Of a stretch of DNA of 64,000 bases, positions 47,310 through 59,340 are shown piece by piece. This stretch comes from REEB509 sp049314555. GTDB taxonomy: Bacteria; Pseudomonadota; Alphaproteobacteria; Caulobacterales; Aquidulcibacteraceae. Position numbers and translations under genes: made by a program. The stretch lies in assembly GCA_049314555.1 (NCBI GenBank), contig JBMOEW010000003.1, positions 60,029 through 124,028 of the forward strand. Reading direction: 5' to 3'. The first letter of the stretch is position 1. Each line of letters starts with the position of its first letter. Below the pieces are notes generated by a model that saw nothing but the letters and a program-made list of their open reading frames with translations, had not been told where the DNA came from and did not search any database.

Positions 47310-47440
47310 GCGCGAACGTCCCCTTTGGCCAAGGCCTCCGCTATCCCCAAGCAGCACTTTGACAGCGCCACTATAGTGTCCAACGCGTCATAATGGCCAT
47401 TCCCCTTGGGCAGGCGCGCAAAGCCATCGCCCAGCCCGCC

Positions 47441-47932
47441 CTAGGGGGCCTCCCCAAATCGCGCGAACCGCCGCGCCACTTCCTCGTAAACCGCGCGCTT
47501 AAACGGCACGATTAACGCCGGCGTCGAAGACAGCTTCGCCCAGCGCCATTCGGTGAATTCAGGGGTGTGCAGGTCCAGGCGGATGTCGCTGTCTTGGCCC
47601 AAAAACCGGAACGCGAACCATTTTTGCCGTTGTCCCAGATAGCGGCCCTTGGAAAGAGACTCCCTCACCCCCCCCGGGAACTCGTAGTAGAGCCAATCAG
47701 GGGTCTCCTCCAGCAGCGACACATGCTGCTCGCCCACCCCAACTTCCTCTTCAAGCTCCCGCAACGCCGCGTCCAGCAAGCCCTCGCCCGGATCCACCCC
47801 GCCCTGCGGCATTTGCCACATGTACGGCGGTGGCGACCCGATGCGCTTGGCCATCAGCACGTGGCCGGTCTGGTGAAAAAGCGCGAGCCCCACATTCGGG
47901 CGATAGCGATCTGGGTCTCTGGCAGCGGGCAT
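47441..47932 (-). CDS. rppH: RNA pyrophosphohydrolase (Nudix)
   Basis: Removes pyrophosphate from the 5' end of mRNA to trigger decay; cytosolic, 163 aa. The Nudix box is complete: GGVDPGEGLLDAALRELEEE with the following VGV. Flanking RppH features are the start YRPNVGLALFHQTGHVLMAKR, MWQMPQGG and the WRWAKL segment near the C-terminus. It is the last gene of the conserved minus-strand block, after the deacetylase-like gene. Confidence 0.95.
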   Translation of the reverse strand: MPAARDPDRYRPNVGLALFHQTGHVLMAKRIGSPPPYMWQMPQGGVDPGEGLLDAALRELEEEVGVGEQHVSLLEETPDWLYYEFPGGVRESLSKGRYLGQRQKWFAFRFLGQDSDIRLDLHTPEFTEWRWAKLSSTPALIVPFKRAVYEEVARRFARFGEAP

Positions 47933-47970
47933 GCGTTCTGCCTCTGTGAACCAAGGGAAAGCCTCAACGC

Positions 47971-49173
47971 CTACTGACCGCGAGCCCGCGCCGCCAGCGT
48001 CGCCGAGACCGGAGCAAGCACATAGCCGCGTGCCTCAAGCTCCTGCGCCCAACTCCCAACTTGCCAGATAGTTACAGGGTAGGCGAAACCAGCCCCGATC
48101 GCGCTGCCATTTTGCAGTGCCAAGGCCTCTAGGTTCAGCAGTTGGTCGTCAATGGCGGCAGCCTCTTGCTGGGCATCGATAATCCGATCCGCTGCCCCCA
48201 CCGATAACCCAGCCCGCCGCGCTTCCACCGTCATCGCCGTGCGCTGGCCCAATCCGGTGGTCAGCAACAGCAACCCGCGCTCGCGCAGCGCCTGCATCAC
48301 AGGCCCAGCCGCTTGCCCGTTCGCCGCAAATCGGCCGCCCTGGTAATTGGTCACCCCGAAATAGCCGGCCCCGCGTGACAAGAGATTGTTCAGCCGCTCA
48401 ATGTTTTCAGCCGGCGTCAAACCGGTTTCCAGCGTCTGGGGACCTGTGTCCTCCGTGTCGGGATCGAACGGCTCCATCGGCAGTTCCAGCAACACTTCGT
48501 GGCCATCGGCCCGCGCCGCATCAATCCACCCTTGCAATCCCTGCACATATGGCACGAACGACAAGGTGACCTCCGCCGGCAGCTCTTCGATCGCCTGGGT
48601 GCTCGCACGGCGATTGAAGCCTAAGCCGCCGATGATGATCGAAATCTTTGGCTTGCTGCCATCGGATGTAAACGGGCGGGCGTAGGCCGAAGACGGCGTG
48701 CGCCCGTTTGTGCCGATAATCGGAAGGGGCCCCATCGGCCCAGGCGCGGTTAGTCCAGCAATTGGAGCGCGGGGAAGGGGGCTTGCCGTGTGATGCTGCC
48801 CGCCAGCTTCCACCACAGAGATACGAAGCGTTCCTGCGGGCCCAGATTCAGCCCCGGCTTGCGGTGGCCCGTTCGCCTGCGGCAGCTCAGACAGCGGCGT
48901 TTCTTCCCCGCCCAGTTCGCTCCAGGCCGGCAAATCCTCCAACGCCGCTTCGCTAAACGTCACCCGGTCAGCGCTACCCGCCGCGGCCGGCGCAGGGCTG
49001 AGCGACACCACAGCCCGCGGCGAAGCAGACCTTGGATCGCCCAGCGCCTGGATCGCCAAAACGACGCCGCCACCGATCACAAGGAACAGCGCCAGCGCCA
49101 TGCCGATCTGTCGACCGGGTTGCGGCCCTGAGCCCCGCGAAGGCCCGCGATGAAAGGGAAATTGGATCGCCAT
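47971..49173 (-). CDS. Divergent polysaccharide deacetylase (YibQ-like) membrane protein
   Basis: A 400-residue protein with an N-terminal membrane helix (about residues 24-44, IGMALALFLVIGGGVVLAI), a low-complexity Pro/Ala-rich linker, and a divergent polysaccharide deacetylase domain from about residue 175. Motifs include ISIIIGGLGFNRRAS, EVLLELPMEPFD and GYFGVTNYQGGRF. This family sits beside ctpA and envC genes in many proteobacteria and is thought to act in the envelope. Catalytic capacity is uncertain. Confidence 0.85.
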   Translation of the reverse strand: MAIQFPFHRGPSRGSGPQPGRQIGMALALFLVIGGGVVLAIQALGDPRSASPRAVVSLSPAPAAAGSADRVTFSEAALEDLPAWSELGGEETPLSELPQANGPPQAGAESGPAGTLRISVVEAGGQHHTASPLPRAPIAGLTAPGPMGPLPIIGTNGRTPSSAYARPFTSDGSKPKISIIIGGLGFNRRASTQAIEELPAEVTLSFVPYVQGLQGWIDAARADGHEVLLELPMEPFDPDTEDTGPQTLETGLTPAENIERLNNLLSRGAGYFGVTNYQGGRFAANGQAAGPVMQALRERGLLLLTTGLGQRTAMTVEARRAGLSVGAADRIIDAQQEAAAIDDQLLNLEALALQNGSAIGAGFAYPVTIWQVGSWAQELEARGYVLAPVSATLAARARGQ

Positions 49174-49293
49174 ATCCGCCGTTGCACCCCACAGGGCCCC
49201 AGACCAGCGTGAAACGCCCTGGAGCCCTTACAAGTTCAACGGGAATCTTCCCAGGATTCGCCCATCAGGTCACGCGATTGACGCAAATCGCGC

Positions 49294-50607
49294 TCAGCCG
49301 TCCCGATCAGCCAAGGCTTGAGCCACCAATCCAGTGCGCAGGAACTGCATGGCGCGGATCAATTGATAGTCTTGATCAGAGTCCCAGCCTTCCGGCGGTT
49401 GATCATCCGGCACGTGCGGCCCCCGGCGGCGCGCGCCATCTTCGTTGGACAACGCGTTGGGAAGGTCAGCTTCGGTGAACCGCGTCGCGCGCTCCACCCG
49501 CTCCATGTCCACCCGAACCTGCGCCACTTCACGGTCCGGCTCAATGCCGGCCCCTTGGATAGAGCGTCCGCTTGGGGTGTAGTACCGCGCAGTGGTTAGC
49601 TTCAGCGCGCCGTCCCGGCCGTTTTCCAGCGGCAGCACGGTCTGCACAGAGCCTTTGCCAAACGAGGTCGTGCCCACGATCAGGGCCCGGTTGTGATCCT
49701 TCAGGGCCCCCGCGACAATCTCGGACGCGGAAGCAGAGCCGCCGTTGATCAGCACCACCATCGGCACGCCAGCCATCAACTCCCCAGGCCGCGCCGTGAA
49801 CAGCTGCATGTCGCTCGCCCGGCGGCCCCGCGTGTGCACGATCTCGCCGCGCTCCAGGAACATGTCTGAAACTTCGATCGCCGTATCCAACAGCCCGCCG
49901 GGGTTATTGCGCAGGTCCAGCACGATCCCCGCCGGACGCCCGCCAGTCTCGCGCTGCACGTCGCGGATCGCCTGTTGCAGGGCGGGGGTGGTTTGCTCGT
50001 TGAAAGTAGACACCCGCAGAATGGCGACGCCGTCTTCGACCCGCGACGTGACGGCCCGTACGGTGATCACTTCCCGCCGCAAGGTCACGTCGAACGGCTC
50101 AGCCTGGTCGCGGTGCACCCGCACCGTCACGTCAGACCCCACATCCCCGCGCATCCGCCGCACGGCATCGTTCAACGACAGACCGATAATGCTTTCGCCG
50201 TTGATGGCGGTCAGATAGTCGCCGGATTGGATCCCCGCGCGCGAAGCTGGAGTGTTGTCGATTGGCGAAATCACCTTCACCGCGCCGTCCTCAGACGTCA
50301 CTTCGATTCCCAGACCACCGTATTCCCCGCGAGTTTGCTCATGCAGGTTCAAGAGCTCCTCAGGCGCAAGGTAAGTGGAGTGCGGGTCCAAAGACAGCAA
50401 CATTCCATTGATCGCCGCCCGGATTGCCTCGGACTCGTCGATTTCTTCGACGTAACGATCCTCAACCTCCGCCAGAACCGCGCTGAACAGCTCGATCTGC
50501 TCATACATGCCGCCACCATGCGCGTCCGCGCGTTGCGAGGCCCACACCAGGGCCCCCGCGCCAACGGCCAGACCGATGATCGGAGCTGCGATCAATGCCT
50601 TACGCAT
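49294..50607 (-). CDS. ctpA: C-terminal processing peptidase, S41 family
   Basis: Periplasmic serine protease of 437 aa. A signal/anchor helix (MRKALIAAPIIGLAVGAGAL) leads to a PDZ domain (GGLGIEVTSEDGAVKVISP) and the S41 catalytic core. The nucleophile Ser is in INGGSASASEIVAGAL and the general base Lys in TTSFGKGSVQTV. Such proteases trim lipoproteins or peptidoglycan hydrolases. It sits next to the EnvC-like gene, an arrangement common in alphaproteobacteria. Confidence 0.95.
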   Translation of the reverse strand: MRKALIAAPIIGLAVGAGALVWASQRADAHGGGMYEQIELFSAVLAEVEDRYVEEIDESEAIRAAINGMLLSLDPHSTYLAPEELLNLHEQTRGEYGGLGIEVTSEDGAVKVISPIDNTPASRAGIQSGDYLTAINGESIIGLSLNDAVRRMRGDVGSDVTVRVHRDQAEPFDVTLRREVITVRAVTSRVEDGVAILRVSTFNEQTTPALQQAIRDVQRETGGRPAGIVLDLRNNPGGLLDTAIEVSDMFLERGEIVHTRGRRASDMQLFTARPGELMAGVPMVVLINGGSASASEIVAGALKDHNRALIVGTTSFGKGSVQTVLPLENGRDGALKLTTARYYTPSGRSIQGAGIEPDREVAQVRVDMERVERATRFTEADLPNALSNEDGARRRGPHVPDDQPPEGWDSDQDYQLIRAMQFLRTGLVAQALADRDG

Positions 50608-50754
50608 GCTGGTCTTCCTCCCGGGCGCAAAATGGCCCGCCAAACTCTCACATTACCAAGCGCCTCAAACGACCAAACGTCTCAGACTCATCTTCCAAAA
50701 CCGATACGTCTCCCCCAAGACGCGCTTTCCACGCCTCCCTGGGGAAATTCAACC

Positions 50755-51855
50755 TCAACCAGGCACGCGCCCGGCGCTGGCTCCACTCTGTGAGGTGCGC
50801 CGCACGGCCGCACCCCAACTTCTCGCCGCCGCCTCCGGGTCCACCGGCCGCGTTGCCCGACGAACTTCCACATACAGCTCTGGCGCAATTGGGGCAGCGC
50901 TGCGCATCGTCCCGATTGCGTCTCCAGCGCGCACCCGCGCGCCAACTTCCAGATCGGATTCTCCCAATCCGACAAAAACGATAGCGTACCCCGAGTCTAA
51001 CTCAAGGATCAAAACATCGCCGAACCGCTGAAACGGACCGGCAAACCCGATTCTGCCCGCGGAAGGCGCATGCACAACTTGGCCCGGTGCCGCGCCCAGC
51101 ACTACGCCGTCCCGATCCGCGCCATAGCCAAGCAAGGTCTGCCCCACGCCAGGCCCAAACAACGCCCGCGCCAAACGCGGCGCTGGTCGGCCCGCCGATC
51201 CCGGATTGGCGCGTAACGCTACGGCCCGTGCCCGCGCCACATCGGCCGCGGCGGCAAACGCTTCCGCCTCCTGCGTGGATTGGGCGATCTGCGCCTCAAG
51301 CTGCTGGGCTTGCATTTGGGCGTGGTCAGCTTGGGTGGCCAAGCGATCAAACGACGCCTGACGGCGCGTGGCGATCGTTTGCGACTCTTCGACGGCAGCG
51401 GCCAGCCGCCGCACCTTGTCCAGCATCGCCTGTAAATAAAGCCGCTGAGCCGTTGCCGTCGTGCTTTGCGATCCGCGCGCAAACCATGCAGAGACCGCGA
51501 TATCCTCCAGCGCGCTGCGTGCCGCAGCCAGCTCGCCTTCGGCCTGGCGTGCTTCGTGCGCCGCTTCCAAAGCGCCCTGCAGCGCCAACAGCGACGCCGC
51601 ATCGCGCAAATCGGCCGCCCGTTGATAAAGGGCCGCCTGGCTGGTCAGCGCGCCCCGCTGTGCTTGCGCCTCCAGCGCCAATCTTCTGTTAACCACGCCT
51701 TGGGTCCAAAACGCGTCGGCGCTGGGCATTGCAGAGGGGGACGAAACGGTAGGCTGCGCTTCGCCCGCGCCCGTTGCGCACAAAAGCGCCAACAGAGCCC
51801 CAGCGCCAACGCCAGCGATGGCGCGGTGAGCGCCGATCCGTCGCTTTGCAGCCAT
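50755..51855 (-). CDS. envC: EnvC-like murein hydrolase activator, degenerate LytM domain
   Basis: A 366-residue exported protein. A signal peptide (residues about 12-35) is followed by a long coiled coil (about 55-225, rich in Ala, Gln and Glu) and a C-terminal M23/LytM-like domain (VVHAPSAGRIGFAGPFQRFG). The zinc ligands are lost: the expected HxH is PELYVEV here, so it should activate amidases rather than cut. This matches EnvC of other bacteria. The ATG at 51855 was preferred to a TTG two codons upstream. Confidence 0.88.
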   Translation of the reverse strand: MAAKRRIGAHRAIAGVGAGALLALLCATGAGEAQPTVSSPSAMPSADAFWTQGVVNRRLALEAQAQRGALTSQAALYQRAADLRDAASLLALQGALEAAHEARQAEGELAAARSALEDIAVSAWFARGSQSTTATAQRLYLQAMLDKVRRLAAAVEESQTIATRRQASFDRLATQADHAQMQAQQLEAQIAQSTQEAEAFAAAADVARARAVALRANPGSAGRPAPRLARALFGPGVGQTLLGYGADRDGVVLGAAPGQVVHAPSAGRIGFAGPFQRFGDVLILELDSGYAIVFVGLGESDLEVGARVRAGDAIGTMRSAAPIAPELYVEVRRATRPVDPEAAARSWGAAVRRTSQSGASAGRVPG

Positions 51856-51905
51856 ACCCAACCACCACGTCTTCTGTCAGGTGGCGACGCCTTTTCTGCG
51901 CGCCT

Positions 51906-52376
51906 TCAATCCCGATGATAGGGATTAGCGCCCAAAATAGTGACGGCTCGGTAAAGCTGCTCGGCCAACATCACCCGAACCAGCCGATGTGGCCAGGTTT
52001 GGCGGCCAAAGGCGAGCTTTTCGCCGGCCTGGTCCTTTAAGGTTTGCGCAACTCCATCAGCCCCGCCGATCCAAAAGCAGGCGGTGCCATCCCCCCGGTC
52101 GCGCCAATCGGCCAGCTTTTGCGCCAACTGCCGCGACGCCCACTCCGCCCCGCGTTCATCCAACAGCACGGTGCGCGCGTCGTCCGGCGTGGCTTTCAGC
52201 ACCTGGACGGCCTCCGCCCGGGGTTCAGACGCCCCCTTGGCCTCCACCTCAATCAGATCAAACGCGGAAAAGCCCATGCTCCGGCCCAGATTGGTCGCCC
52301 GCGCCAGATAGTCCTTGGTGAGTTCCGCCTCGGGCCCAGACTTCAACCGCCCAACCGCCACGATCAGCAGGCGCAT
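51906..52376 (-). CDS. rlmH: 23S rRNA (pseudouridine1915-N3)-methyltransferase
   Basis: SPOUT-class methyltransferase acting on pseudouridine 1915 of 23S rRNA in assembled ribosomes, 156 aa. Family marks are the start MRLLIVAVGRLKSGPEAELT, the knot-forming LLDERGAEW and CFWIGGADG, and the C-terminal RVMLAEQLYRAVTILGANPY followed by HRD. It is 7 nt downstream of rsfS and 50 nt upstream of the envC start. Confidence 0.96.
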   Translation of the reverse strand: MRLLIVAVGRLKSGPEAELTKDYLARATNLGRSMGFSAFDLIEVEAKGASEPRAEAVQVLKATPDDARTVLLDERGAEWASRQLAQKLADWRDRGDGTACFWIGGADGVAQTLKDQAGEKLAFGRQTWPHRLVRVMLAEQLYRAVTILGANPYHRD

Positions 52377-52383
52377 AACCCCC

Positions 52384-52779
52384 TCAGGAGGCCATTTGCG
52401 TGGCCGGGGAGGGCATCCAAATCCGCTCGATACCGTAAAAAGAGCGCACCTCCGGCCGGAACAGGTGCACGATCACGTCGCCCGCGTCCAACAGCACCCA
52501 ATCGCAATGCGGCATGCCTTCGACGCGCAAATCCTTGGCCCCGGCCTCTTTCAGCTTGCGCATCAGATGGTCTGCAAGGGCACCCACGTGGCGCGCGGAT
52601 CGCCCGTTGGCGATAATCAGCCGATCGGCGATCGAGGACTTCCCCGTCACATCAATGCTGATGATCTCTTCCGCCTTGTCGTCCTCCAGGGAGGAGAGGA
52701 TCAGCGTTGTAGCAGCGGCTGCGTCAAGCGAGCCATGAGTTTCAGCGGACAGGGACGGCGCTCCTATGTGCCAGACCAA
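52384..52779 (-). CDS. rsfS: Ribosomal silencing factor RsfS
   Basis: Binds L14 on the large subunit and blocks subunit joining under starvation, 131 aa. The core LILSSLEDDKAEEIISIDV, SSIADRLIIANGRSARHVGA and GDVIVHLFRPEVRSFYGIERIW is canonical. There is no in-frame ATG near the expected N-terminus. TTG at 52779 is the nearest usable start, so the exact start is uncertain. It lies 50 nt downstream of nadD. Confidence 0.93.
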   Translation of the reverse strand: MVWHIGAPSLSAETHGSLDAAAATTLILSSLEDDKAEEIISIDVTGKSSIADRLIIANGRSARHVGALADHLMRKLKEAGAKDLRVEGMPHCDWVLLDAGDVIVHLFRPEVRSFYGIERIWMPSPATQMAS

Positions 52780-52829
52780 AAACCAGTCTTAACACATTTG
52801 CCCCGCGCGGCAAACCGCCACGTTTGCCT

Positions 52830-53408
52830 TCAATCCTTCCGCGCCCGCAGGTCGCTGGAGCTTAAGGGGTTAAAGCGCGCCGCCACAAACGCCCACGCCG
52901 GCACCCGCGCCCGCAGCAACCCTCGGTCAGCGCCCCGCAACCTGGCAGGTGCAAACGGCTTGGCCCGTCGCTCCCGCACACCCGCCCCAGGCCGCGACAC
53001 CACAAAGATCGGAACCAGCCTCAAAATCACAGGCCAACGCCGCCAACGCTGGAAGCTGGCCATGCCGTCCGCCCCCATCAGGAACACAAACCGCACCCCG
53101 GGATAGTGCCGCCGCAGCGCCCGCAGCGTATCGATGGTAAAGCGCGTACCCACTCGTGTTTCCAGATCGCTCACCACGTGCCGGCGGCCTCGCGCGATCC
53201 GCCGCGCACTTGCAAGCCGCGCTGCCAACGGCCCGCTTTGCGGCTTGAGCGGGTTTTGTGGTGTCGCCAACCACCAAACCGCATCCAGCCCCAAGCGCGC
53301 CAGCGCAGTCTTTGCGACGTGGTCATGGCCCGAATGGGCGGGATCAAAACTCCCCCCCAAAAGCCCAATCCGCATCCCCGCAAACGCCAGCGGCCAACCC
53401 CGTCTCAT
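52830..53408 (-). CDS. nadD: Nicotinate-nucleotide adenylyltransferase
   Basis: Transfers AMP to nicotinate mononucleotide in NAD synthesis, 192 aa. The nucleotidyltransferase signature is complete: [19 protein letters not shown] with its HxGH, then [20 protein letters not shown] and the C-terminal ISSSxxR equivalent (NPLSSSDLR). The ATG at 53408 overlaps the proA stop as ATGA; an internal ATG at 53375 gives the shorter start MRIGLLGG. Coupling favours 53408. Confidence 0.95.
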   Translation of the reverse strand: MRRGWPLAFAGMRIGLLGGSFDPAHSGHDHVAKTALARLGLDAVWWLATPQNPLKPQSGPLAARLASARRIARGRRHVVSDLETRVGTRFTIDTLRALRRHYPGVRFVFLMGADGMASFQRWRRWPVILRLVPIFVVSRPGAGVRERRAKPFAPARLRGADRGLLRARVPAWAFVAARFNPLSSSDLRARKD

Positions 53409-54697
53409 GGACGCGTCTGCCCCGTGCCGCGCACCACATACTTGAAGATCGTCAGCTGTTCGGCCCCAACGGGCCCGCGCGCATGCATCCGCCCGGTGGC
53501 AATTCCAATCTCGCCGCCAAACCCAAACTCGCCGCCGTCGGCAAACTGGGTTGACGCATTGACCATGACGATCGCGGAATCGACCTCCTGCAGGAAAGTT
53601 TCCGCCGCATACGGATCTTCGGTAATGATGGCCTCGGTGTGGCTGGAGCCATAGGTGGCGATATGCGCCACAGCTTCAGCGACCCCCGCCACCACCCGCA
53701 CTGAAACCCGCGCGGCGGAATACTCCGTAGACCAATCGTCTTCCCGCGCGATCTCCATCGGCACAATCGCCCGCGCTTCTGCATCGCCCACCAGCGCGCA
53801 GCCCTTATCCGTCAAAGCGCGCGCCACTTTCGGCAAAAGCGAAGACGCCACCGCGCGATCAATCAGGATCGTCTCGGTCGCCCCGCACACCGAAACCCGC
53901 CGCATCTTCGCGTTGACGCTGATAGCAACCGCTTTTTCCGGATCGGCGCCCGCATGGATATAGGTGTGGCAAATACCTTCCAGGTGCGCAAACACCGGCA
54001 CCCGCGCCTCCGCCTGCACCCGCGCCACCAGCGATTTGCCCCCCCGCGGCACGATCACGTCAATCGCGCCCTCAAGGCCAGCCAACATCATACCAACGGC
54101 GGCGCGGTCACGGCTGGCCACCGCCTGGATCGCGTCTTCAGGCAACCCAGCCCGCGCCAAACCCGCCCGGCACGCCCCCACCAAGGCCCCCACAGAACGC
54201 ACACTTTCAGAGCCCCCGCGCAGGATTGCCGCATTGCCACTGCGCACACACAGCGCCCCCGCGTCCGCCGCCACGTTGGGCCGGCTCTCAAAGATCAAGC
54301 CGATCACGCCAAGCGGGGTCCGCACCCGTTGGATCCGCAAACCGTTGGGCCGGGTCCAGTCCGCGATCACTGTCCCGAGCGGATCGGGCAGGGCGGCGGC
54401 CTCTCGCACCCCAGCCACCACCGCAGATAGCCGCGCCGGGTTAAGGGCCAATCGATCCAAGAAACTATCTGGCTGGCCGTTCCTGCGCGCCTCTTCCACG
54501 TCTTGGGCGTTGGCGGCCAAAATCGCGTCTGCGTCCGCAGCGATGGCATCGGCCATGAAGCTCAGGCCGGCGGTGCGCGAAGCACCACTTGCCGTCCGCA
54601 GCGCGTGCGCCGCCACCCGCGCCTTGGCCCCCACCGCCAGCAGGTCGTCATGCAGCACTTTGTCTTCCTGATGGGGTCGTAATCCGGGCGTATTCAT
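53405..54697 (-). CDS. proA: Gamma-glutamyl phosphate reductase
   Basis: NADPH-dependent reduction of glutamyl phosphate to the semialdehyde, second step of proline synthesis; 430 aa. The catalytic cysteine is in [15 protein letters not shown]. Other marks are [17 protein letters not shown], and [22 protein letters not shown] near the end. It is separated from proB by an oppositely oriented redoxin gene, so the two proline enzymes are on the same strand but not adjacent. Confidence 0.96.
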   Translation of the reverse strand: MNTPGLRPHQEDKVLHDDLLAVGAKARVAAHALRTASGASRTAGLSFMADAIAADADAILAANAQDVEEARRNGQPDSFLDRLALNPARLSAVVAGVREAAALPDPLGTVIADWTRPNGLRIQRVRTPLGVIGLIFESRPNVAADAGALCVRSGNAAILRGGSESVRSVGALVGACRAGLARAGLPEDAIQAVASRDRAAVGMMLAGLEGAIDVIVPRGGKSLVARVQAEARVPVFAHLEGICHTYIHAGADPEKAVAISVNAKMRRVSVCGATETILIDRAVASSLLPKVARALTDKGCALVGDAEARAIVPMEIAREDDWSTEYSAARVSVRVVAGVAEAVAHIATYGSSHTEAIITEDPYAAETFLQEVDSAIVMVNASTQFADGGEFGFGGEIGIATGRMHARGPVGAEQLTIFKYVVRGTGQTRP

Positions 54698-54748
54698 GCT
54701 TCCACACTAGCAACATTACGCTTTTGCGCCAACGCCAGGGCCACACCC

Positions 54749-55378
54749 ATGACCAGCGAACCGAAGTTTAGGCCAAGCCGCCGATTTGTCGTCGCCACCG
54801 CCGCCGCCAGCCTGGTCTGCAGCGCCGCCAGCGCCCAAACCCAAACGCCGTCCTTCGCCCCCGGCGCGCCTTGGCTCACGCGTAACGCGGGCCAACCGTT
54901 TCCGGTGGATGCAGCCCTCCAAAGCGCCACAGGCCCGGTCACCTTGGCCCAAGCCCTTAATGGCCGCCCGGGTGTGGTCAATCTGTGGGCCACCTGGTGC
55001 ACGCCCTGCGTCGTGGAAAAGCCGGCCCTCAACGCCTTTGCCCGCTCGCAACAGGCGCAAGGCGATCGTTTCGCGGTGCTGGCGATCTTGGCCTTCGACA
55101 CCGGCCCACGCGATTGGCAGGCGGTAGAGAAAGCCTATCAGCGCCATGGCAATGCGTTGCGCCCCTTGCGTGCCATCGCGGCGGCCGAGCGCGCGTTTGT
55201 CGAGGTGTTTGGCGCTGGTGCCCAACGCAACCGCACCAGCCTGCCCGCGACGGTCTTGATCGATCGCAACGGCGTTGAAATGGGCCGCATCGAAGGCGCG
55301 GCTTTCCTCAACAACAACCGCGTGTATTGGCGCGACGTGACCGCCGAAGACATGGCCGCCAGGCTGTTGCGCGTGTAA
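54749..55378 (+). CDS. TlpA-like exported thiol-disulfide oxidoreductase
   Basis: A 209-residue thioredoxin-fold protein with an N-terminal signal (SRRFVVATAAASLVCSAASA, possibly Tat type). The active site is C84-T-P-C87 in NLWATWCTPCVVEKPAL, and the cis-Pro region is TSLPATVLIDRNG. It would act in the periplasm, in cytochrome c maturation or a similar reduction. It is transcribed against the proline block, 51 nt from proA and with no gap at all to the proB stop. Confidence 0.88.
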   Translation: MTSEPKFRPSRRFVVATAAASLVCSAASAQTQTPSFAPGAPWLTRNAGQPFPVDAALQSATGPVTLAQALNGRPGVVNLWATWCTPCVVEKPALNAFARSQQAQGDRFAVLAILAFDTGPRDWQAVEKAYQRHGNALRPLRAIAAAERAFVEVFGAGAQRNRTSLPATVLIDRNGVEMGRIEGAAFLNNNRVYWRDVTAEDMAARLLRV

Positions 55379-56506
55379 TCAGACCCGCGTTGTCATGTCG
55401 TCCTGGTGCACCAGCACGGGCCCGTCGGTAAAGCCTAGCGCAAGCTCGATCTGATCGCTTTTCAGGCCCTTGATGGTGCTGGCGTCGGCTGCGTCATAGC
55501 GCGCCAAGCCGCGGGCAATTTCAGCGCCATCAGGACCCACCACCCGCACCGCGTCGCCCTTGTCAAACCCGCCAGACACGTCCACTACCCCGGCCACCAG
55601 CAAACTCTTCCCGGCACGGATGGCAGCCGCCGCCCCCGCATCCACGCGCACCGCGCCGCCTGTGCTCAAGCTGCCAGCGATCCAAGCTTTGTAGGCTTGG
55701 CGCGCGCCGCCCTGCGCCACAAACCAGGTGCACCGTGCGCCCGCGTTGAGGCGGGTGAGGGGAGCATCCATTGCCCCCTCGAAGATCACGGTGGAGCACC
55801 CCGCCGCCTGCGCGATCCGGGCAGCCTCCAGTTTGGTGCGCATGCCGCCGGTGCCAACGCCCGCCTGACTGTTGGCACCCCCCGCCATCGCTTCGATGGC
55901 AGGAGTGATCGCCCGCACTTCGCCAATGTGCTGCGCGCCCTTGTCCGTACGCGGATCGCGATCGTACAGCCCGTCCACATCCGACAACAGCGCCAGCACA
56001 TCCGCACTCAACATTTGCGCCACCCGCGCAGCGAGGCGGTCGTTGTCGCCGTAGCGCAGCTCTTGGGTGGCTACCGTGTCGTTCTCGTTGATGATCGGCA
56101 CCGCGCCCCGATCCAACAACGTTTCCAGCGTGGCCCGCGCATTCAACCAGCGCTGCCGGCGTTCGGTATCGTCTGGCGTCAGCAGCGCTTGAGCGACCGG
56201 AATCCCCTGCGCGCGAAAGGCTTCTTCCCAGGCCCGCATCAAACGCGCCTGGCCAGCCGCGGCCGCAGCCTGCTTTTCCGCCAGCCGCAAAGGGCCAGAA
56301 AGCGAAAGCACCGCCCGCCCCAACGCCACCGCCCCAGACGACACGATCACCACCTGTTGCCCGCGCGCGCGCCCTTCAGCGATATCGCTGGCAAGGCTGG
56401 CCATCCATCCCGCGCGGGCCACCCCTTCGCAGGCAATCAACGAAGACCCAACCTTCACAATCAGCCGCTTGGCGTGCTTGAGATCCAAAGCCACCTTACT
56501 TGCCAT
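55379..56506 (-). CDS. proB: Glutamate 5-kinase
   Basis: ATP-dependent phosphorylation of glutamate, first step of proline synthesis; 375 aa, including the C-terminal PUA domain (about residues 280-365). Kinase marks are [47 protein letters not shown] and [15 protein letters not shown]. The ATG at 56506 lies inside the end of the TIR gene (11-nt overlap), suggesting translational coupling to it. Confidence 0.96.
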   Translation of the reverse strand: MASKVALDLKHAKRLIVKVGSSLIACEGVARAGWMASLASDIAEGRARGQQVVIVSSGAVALGRAVLSLSGPLRLAEKQAAAAAGQARLMRAWEEAFRAQGIPVAQALLTPDDTERRQRWLNARATLETLLDRGAVPIINENDTVATQELRYGDNDRLAARVAQMLSADVLALLSDVDGLYDRDPRTDKGAQHIGEVRAITPAIEAMAGGANSQAGVGTGGMRTKLEAARIAQAAGCSTVIFEGAMDAPLTRLNAGARCTWFVAQGGARQAYKAWIAGSLSTGGAVRVDAGAAAAIRAGKSLLVAGVVDVSGGFDKGDAVRVVGPDGAEIARGLARYDAADASTIKGLKSDQIELALGFTDGPVLVHQDDMTTRV

Positions 56507-57425
56507 CCTCGAAGGTCTTGCGCCCAAAGCCCTTGAACAGGCCGATCACGATCGAAAACAGCGCCGTGATCGGGAACAGAAGGCCGATCGCCAAAAGCGC
56601 TGTATACGCATTGTCCCAGGTCATTCCGCTGGCTGCCACAGTGGCCGCAGCAATCAGCCCGCTAATGCCAAGACAGATCACGGTCGGCTGATCGAAGTAC
56701 TGCACCGACTTCCGCTTGGACAAGCGCCGTCCGACCACGATCATGAACCGGCCCAGCGACAGGAAGATCGCCATCCAAAAAAAGCCCATCACCAGATTGA
56801 AGATGACCCCCTCGTCTGCATTCGCTGAGGTCAGTGGCGACATTGCCCCAACTCCCACCGATGCAATCGCGGAAATCACAAAACTGGTGATCCAGAAGGT
56901 CTGCAGAAAGCTACGCTGGCGCTTCTCGCCGCGCAGGATGTCTGACATCGACTTGTTGTTCGGCGCAACGGTGACGCCTGCCACAATCGGCGCTCTTCGA
57001 CCGCGCCCAACATCGACATCGCCGCCACCCCCACCAGCGCGCCCCATAAGCCCGGATAAACTGCTCCAAAGCGCCTTCAACGCAGCGCCGTCCTTGCCAT
57101 CCCAGCCGCTCAGCGAGGGCGTATGCAACTGGCGAAATCCCAGCGGCGGCATGGCATCGTCCAGCGCCAATGGGATCAGCCGGTTGCGATCTCGCCCCAC
57201 CGCCGCTTCGTCACGCACCCAGTAAGACTTGCGTGAATGCTCCGACCACAGAACAATAATCGCGTCCGCGCTGTCCAGCTTAGCTTCGATCACTTCAGCA
57301 AACGTGTTGCCGGCCACCAGCTCGCGGTCCCACCACACGTCATACCCTGAGGCCTCCACAACCCCCGCCAGTTGCCGCGCGGTCTCGCGGTCCTCTGGGG
57401 CATAGGAGATGAACACGCCTGCCAT
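56496..57425 (-). CDS. TIR domain protein with four C-terminal transmembrane helices
   Basis: A 309-residue protein. The N-terminal TIR domain (residues 1-125) starts [20 protein letters not shown]. It carries the box [13 protein letters not shown] and the conserved [17 protein letters not shown], where E73 occupies the position of the catalytic Glu of NAD-cleaving TIRs. A Gly/Arg linker (about 130-150) leads to four predicted membrane helices at about 175-195, 207-231, 248-268 and 275-298. It lies between obgE (30 nt) and proB (11-nt overlap) in a housekeeping operon. A GGAGG site supports the ATG at 57425. TIR proteins often act in antiphage defence or signalling; the role here is unknown. 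Confidence 0.88.
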   Translation of the reverse strand: MAGVFISYAPEDRETARQLAGVVEASGYDVWWDRELVAGNTFAEVIEAKLDSADAIIVLWSEHSRKSYWVRDEAAVGRDRNRLIPLALDDAMPPLGFRQLHTPSLSGWDGKDGAALKALWSSLSGLMGRAGGGGGDVDVGRGRRAPIVAGVTVAPNNKSMSDILRGEKRQRSFLQTFWITSFVISAIASVGVGAMSPLTSANADEGVIFNLVMGFFWMAIFLSLGRFMIVVGRRLSKRKSVQYFDQPTVICLGISGLIAAATVAASGMTWDNAYTALLAIGLLFPITALFSIVIGLFKGFGRKTFEDGK

Positions 57426-57455
57426 CAGGGAAGCCTCCACATAGATGCGAGGTGC

Positions 57456-59329
<1,874 letters not shown>

Positions 59330-59340
59330 GGAAAGAAGCT

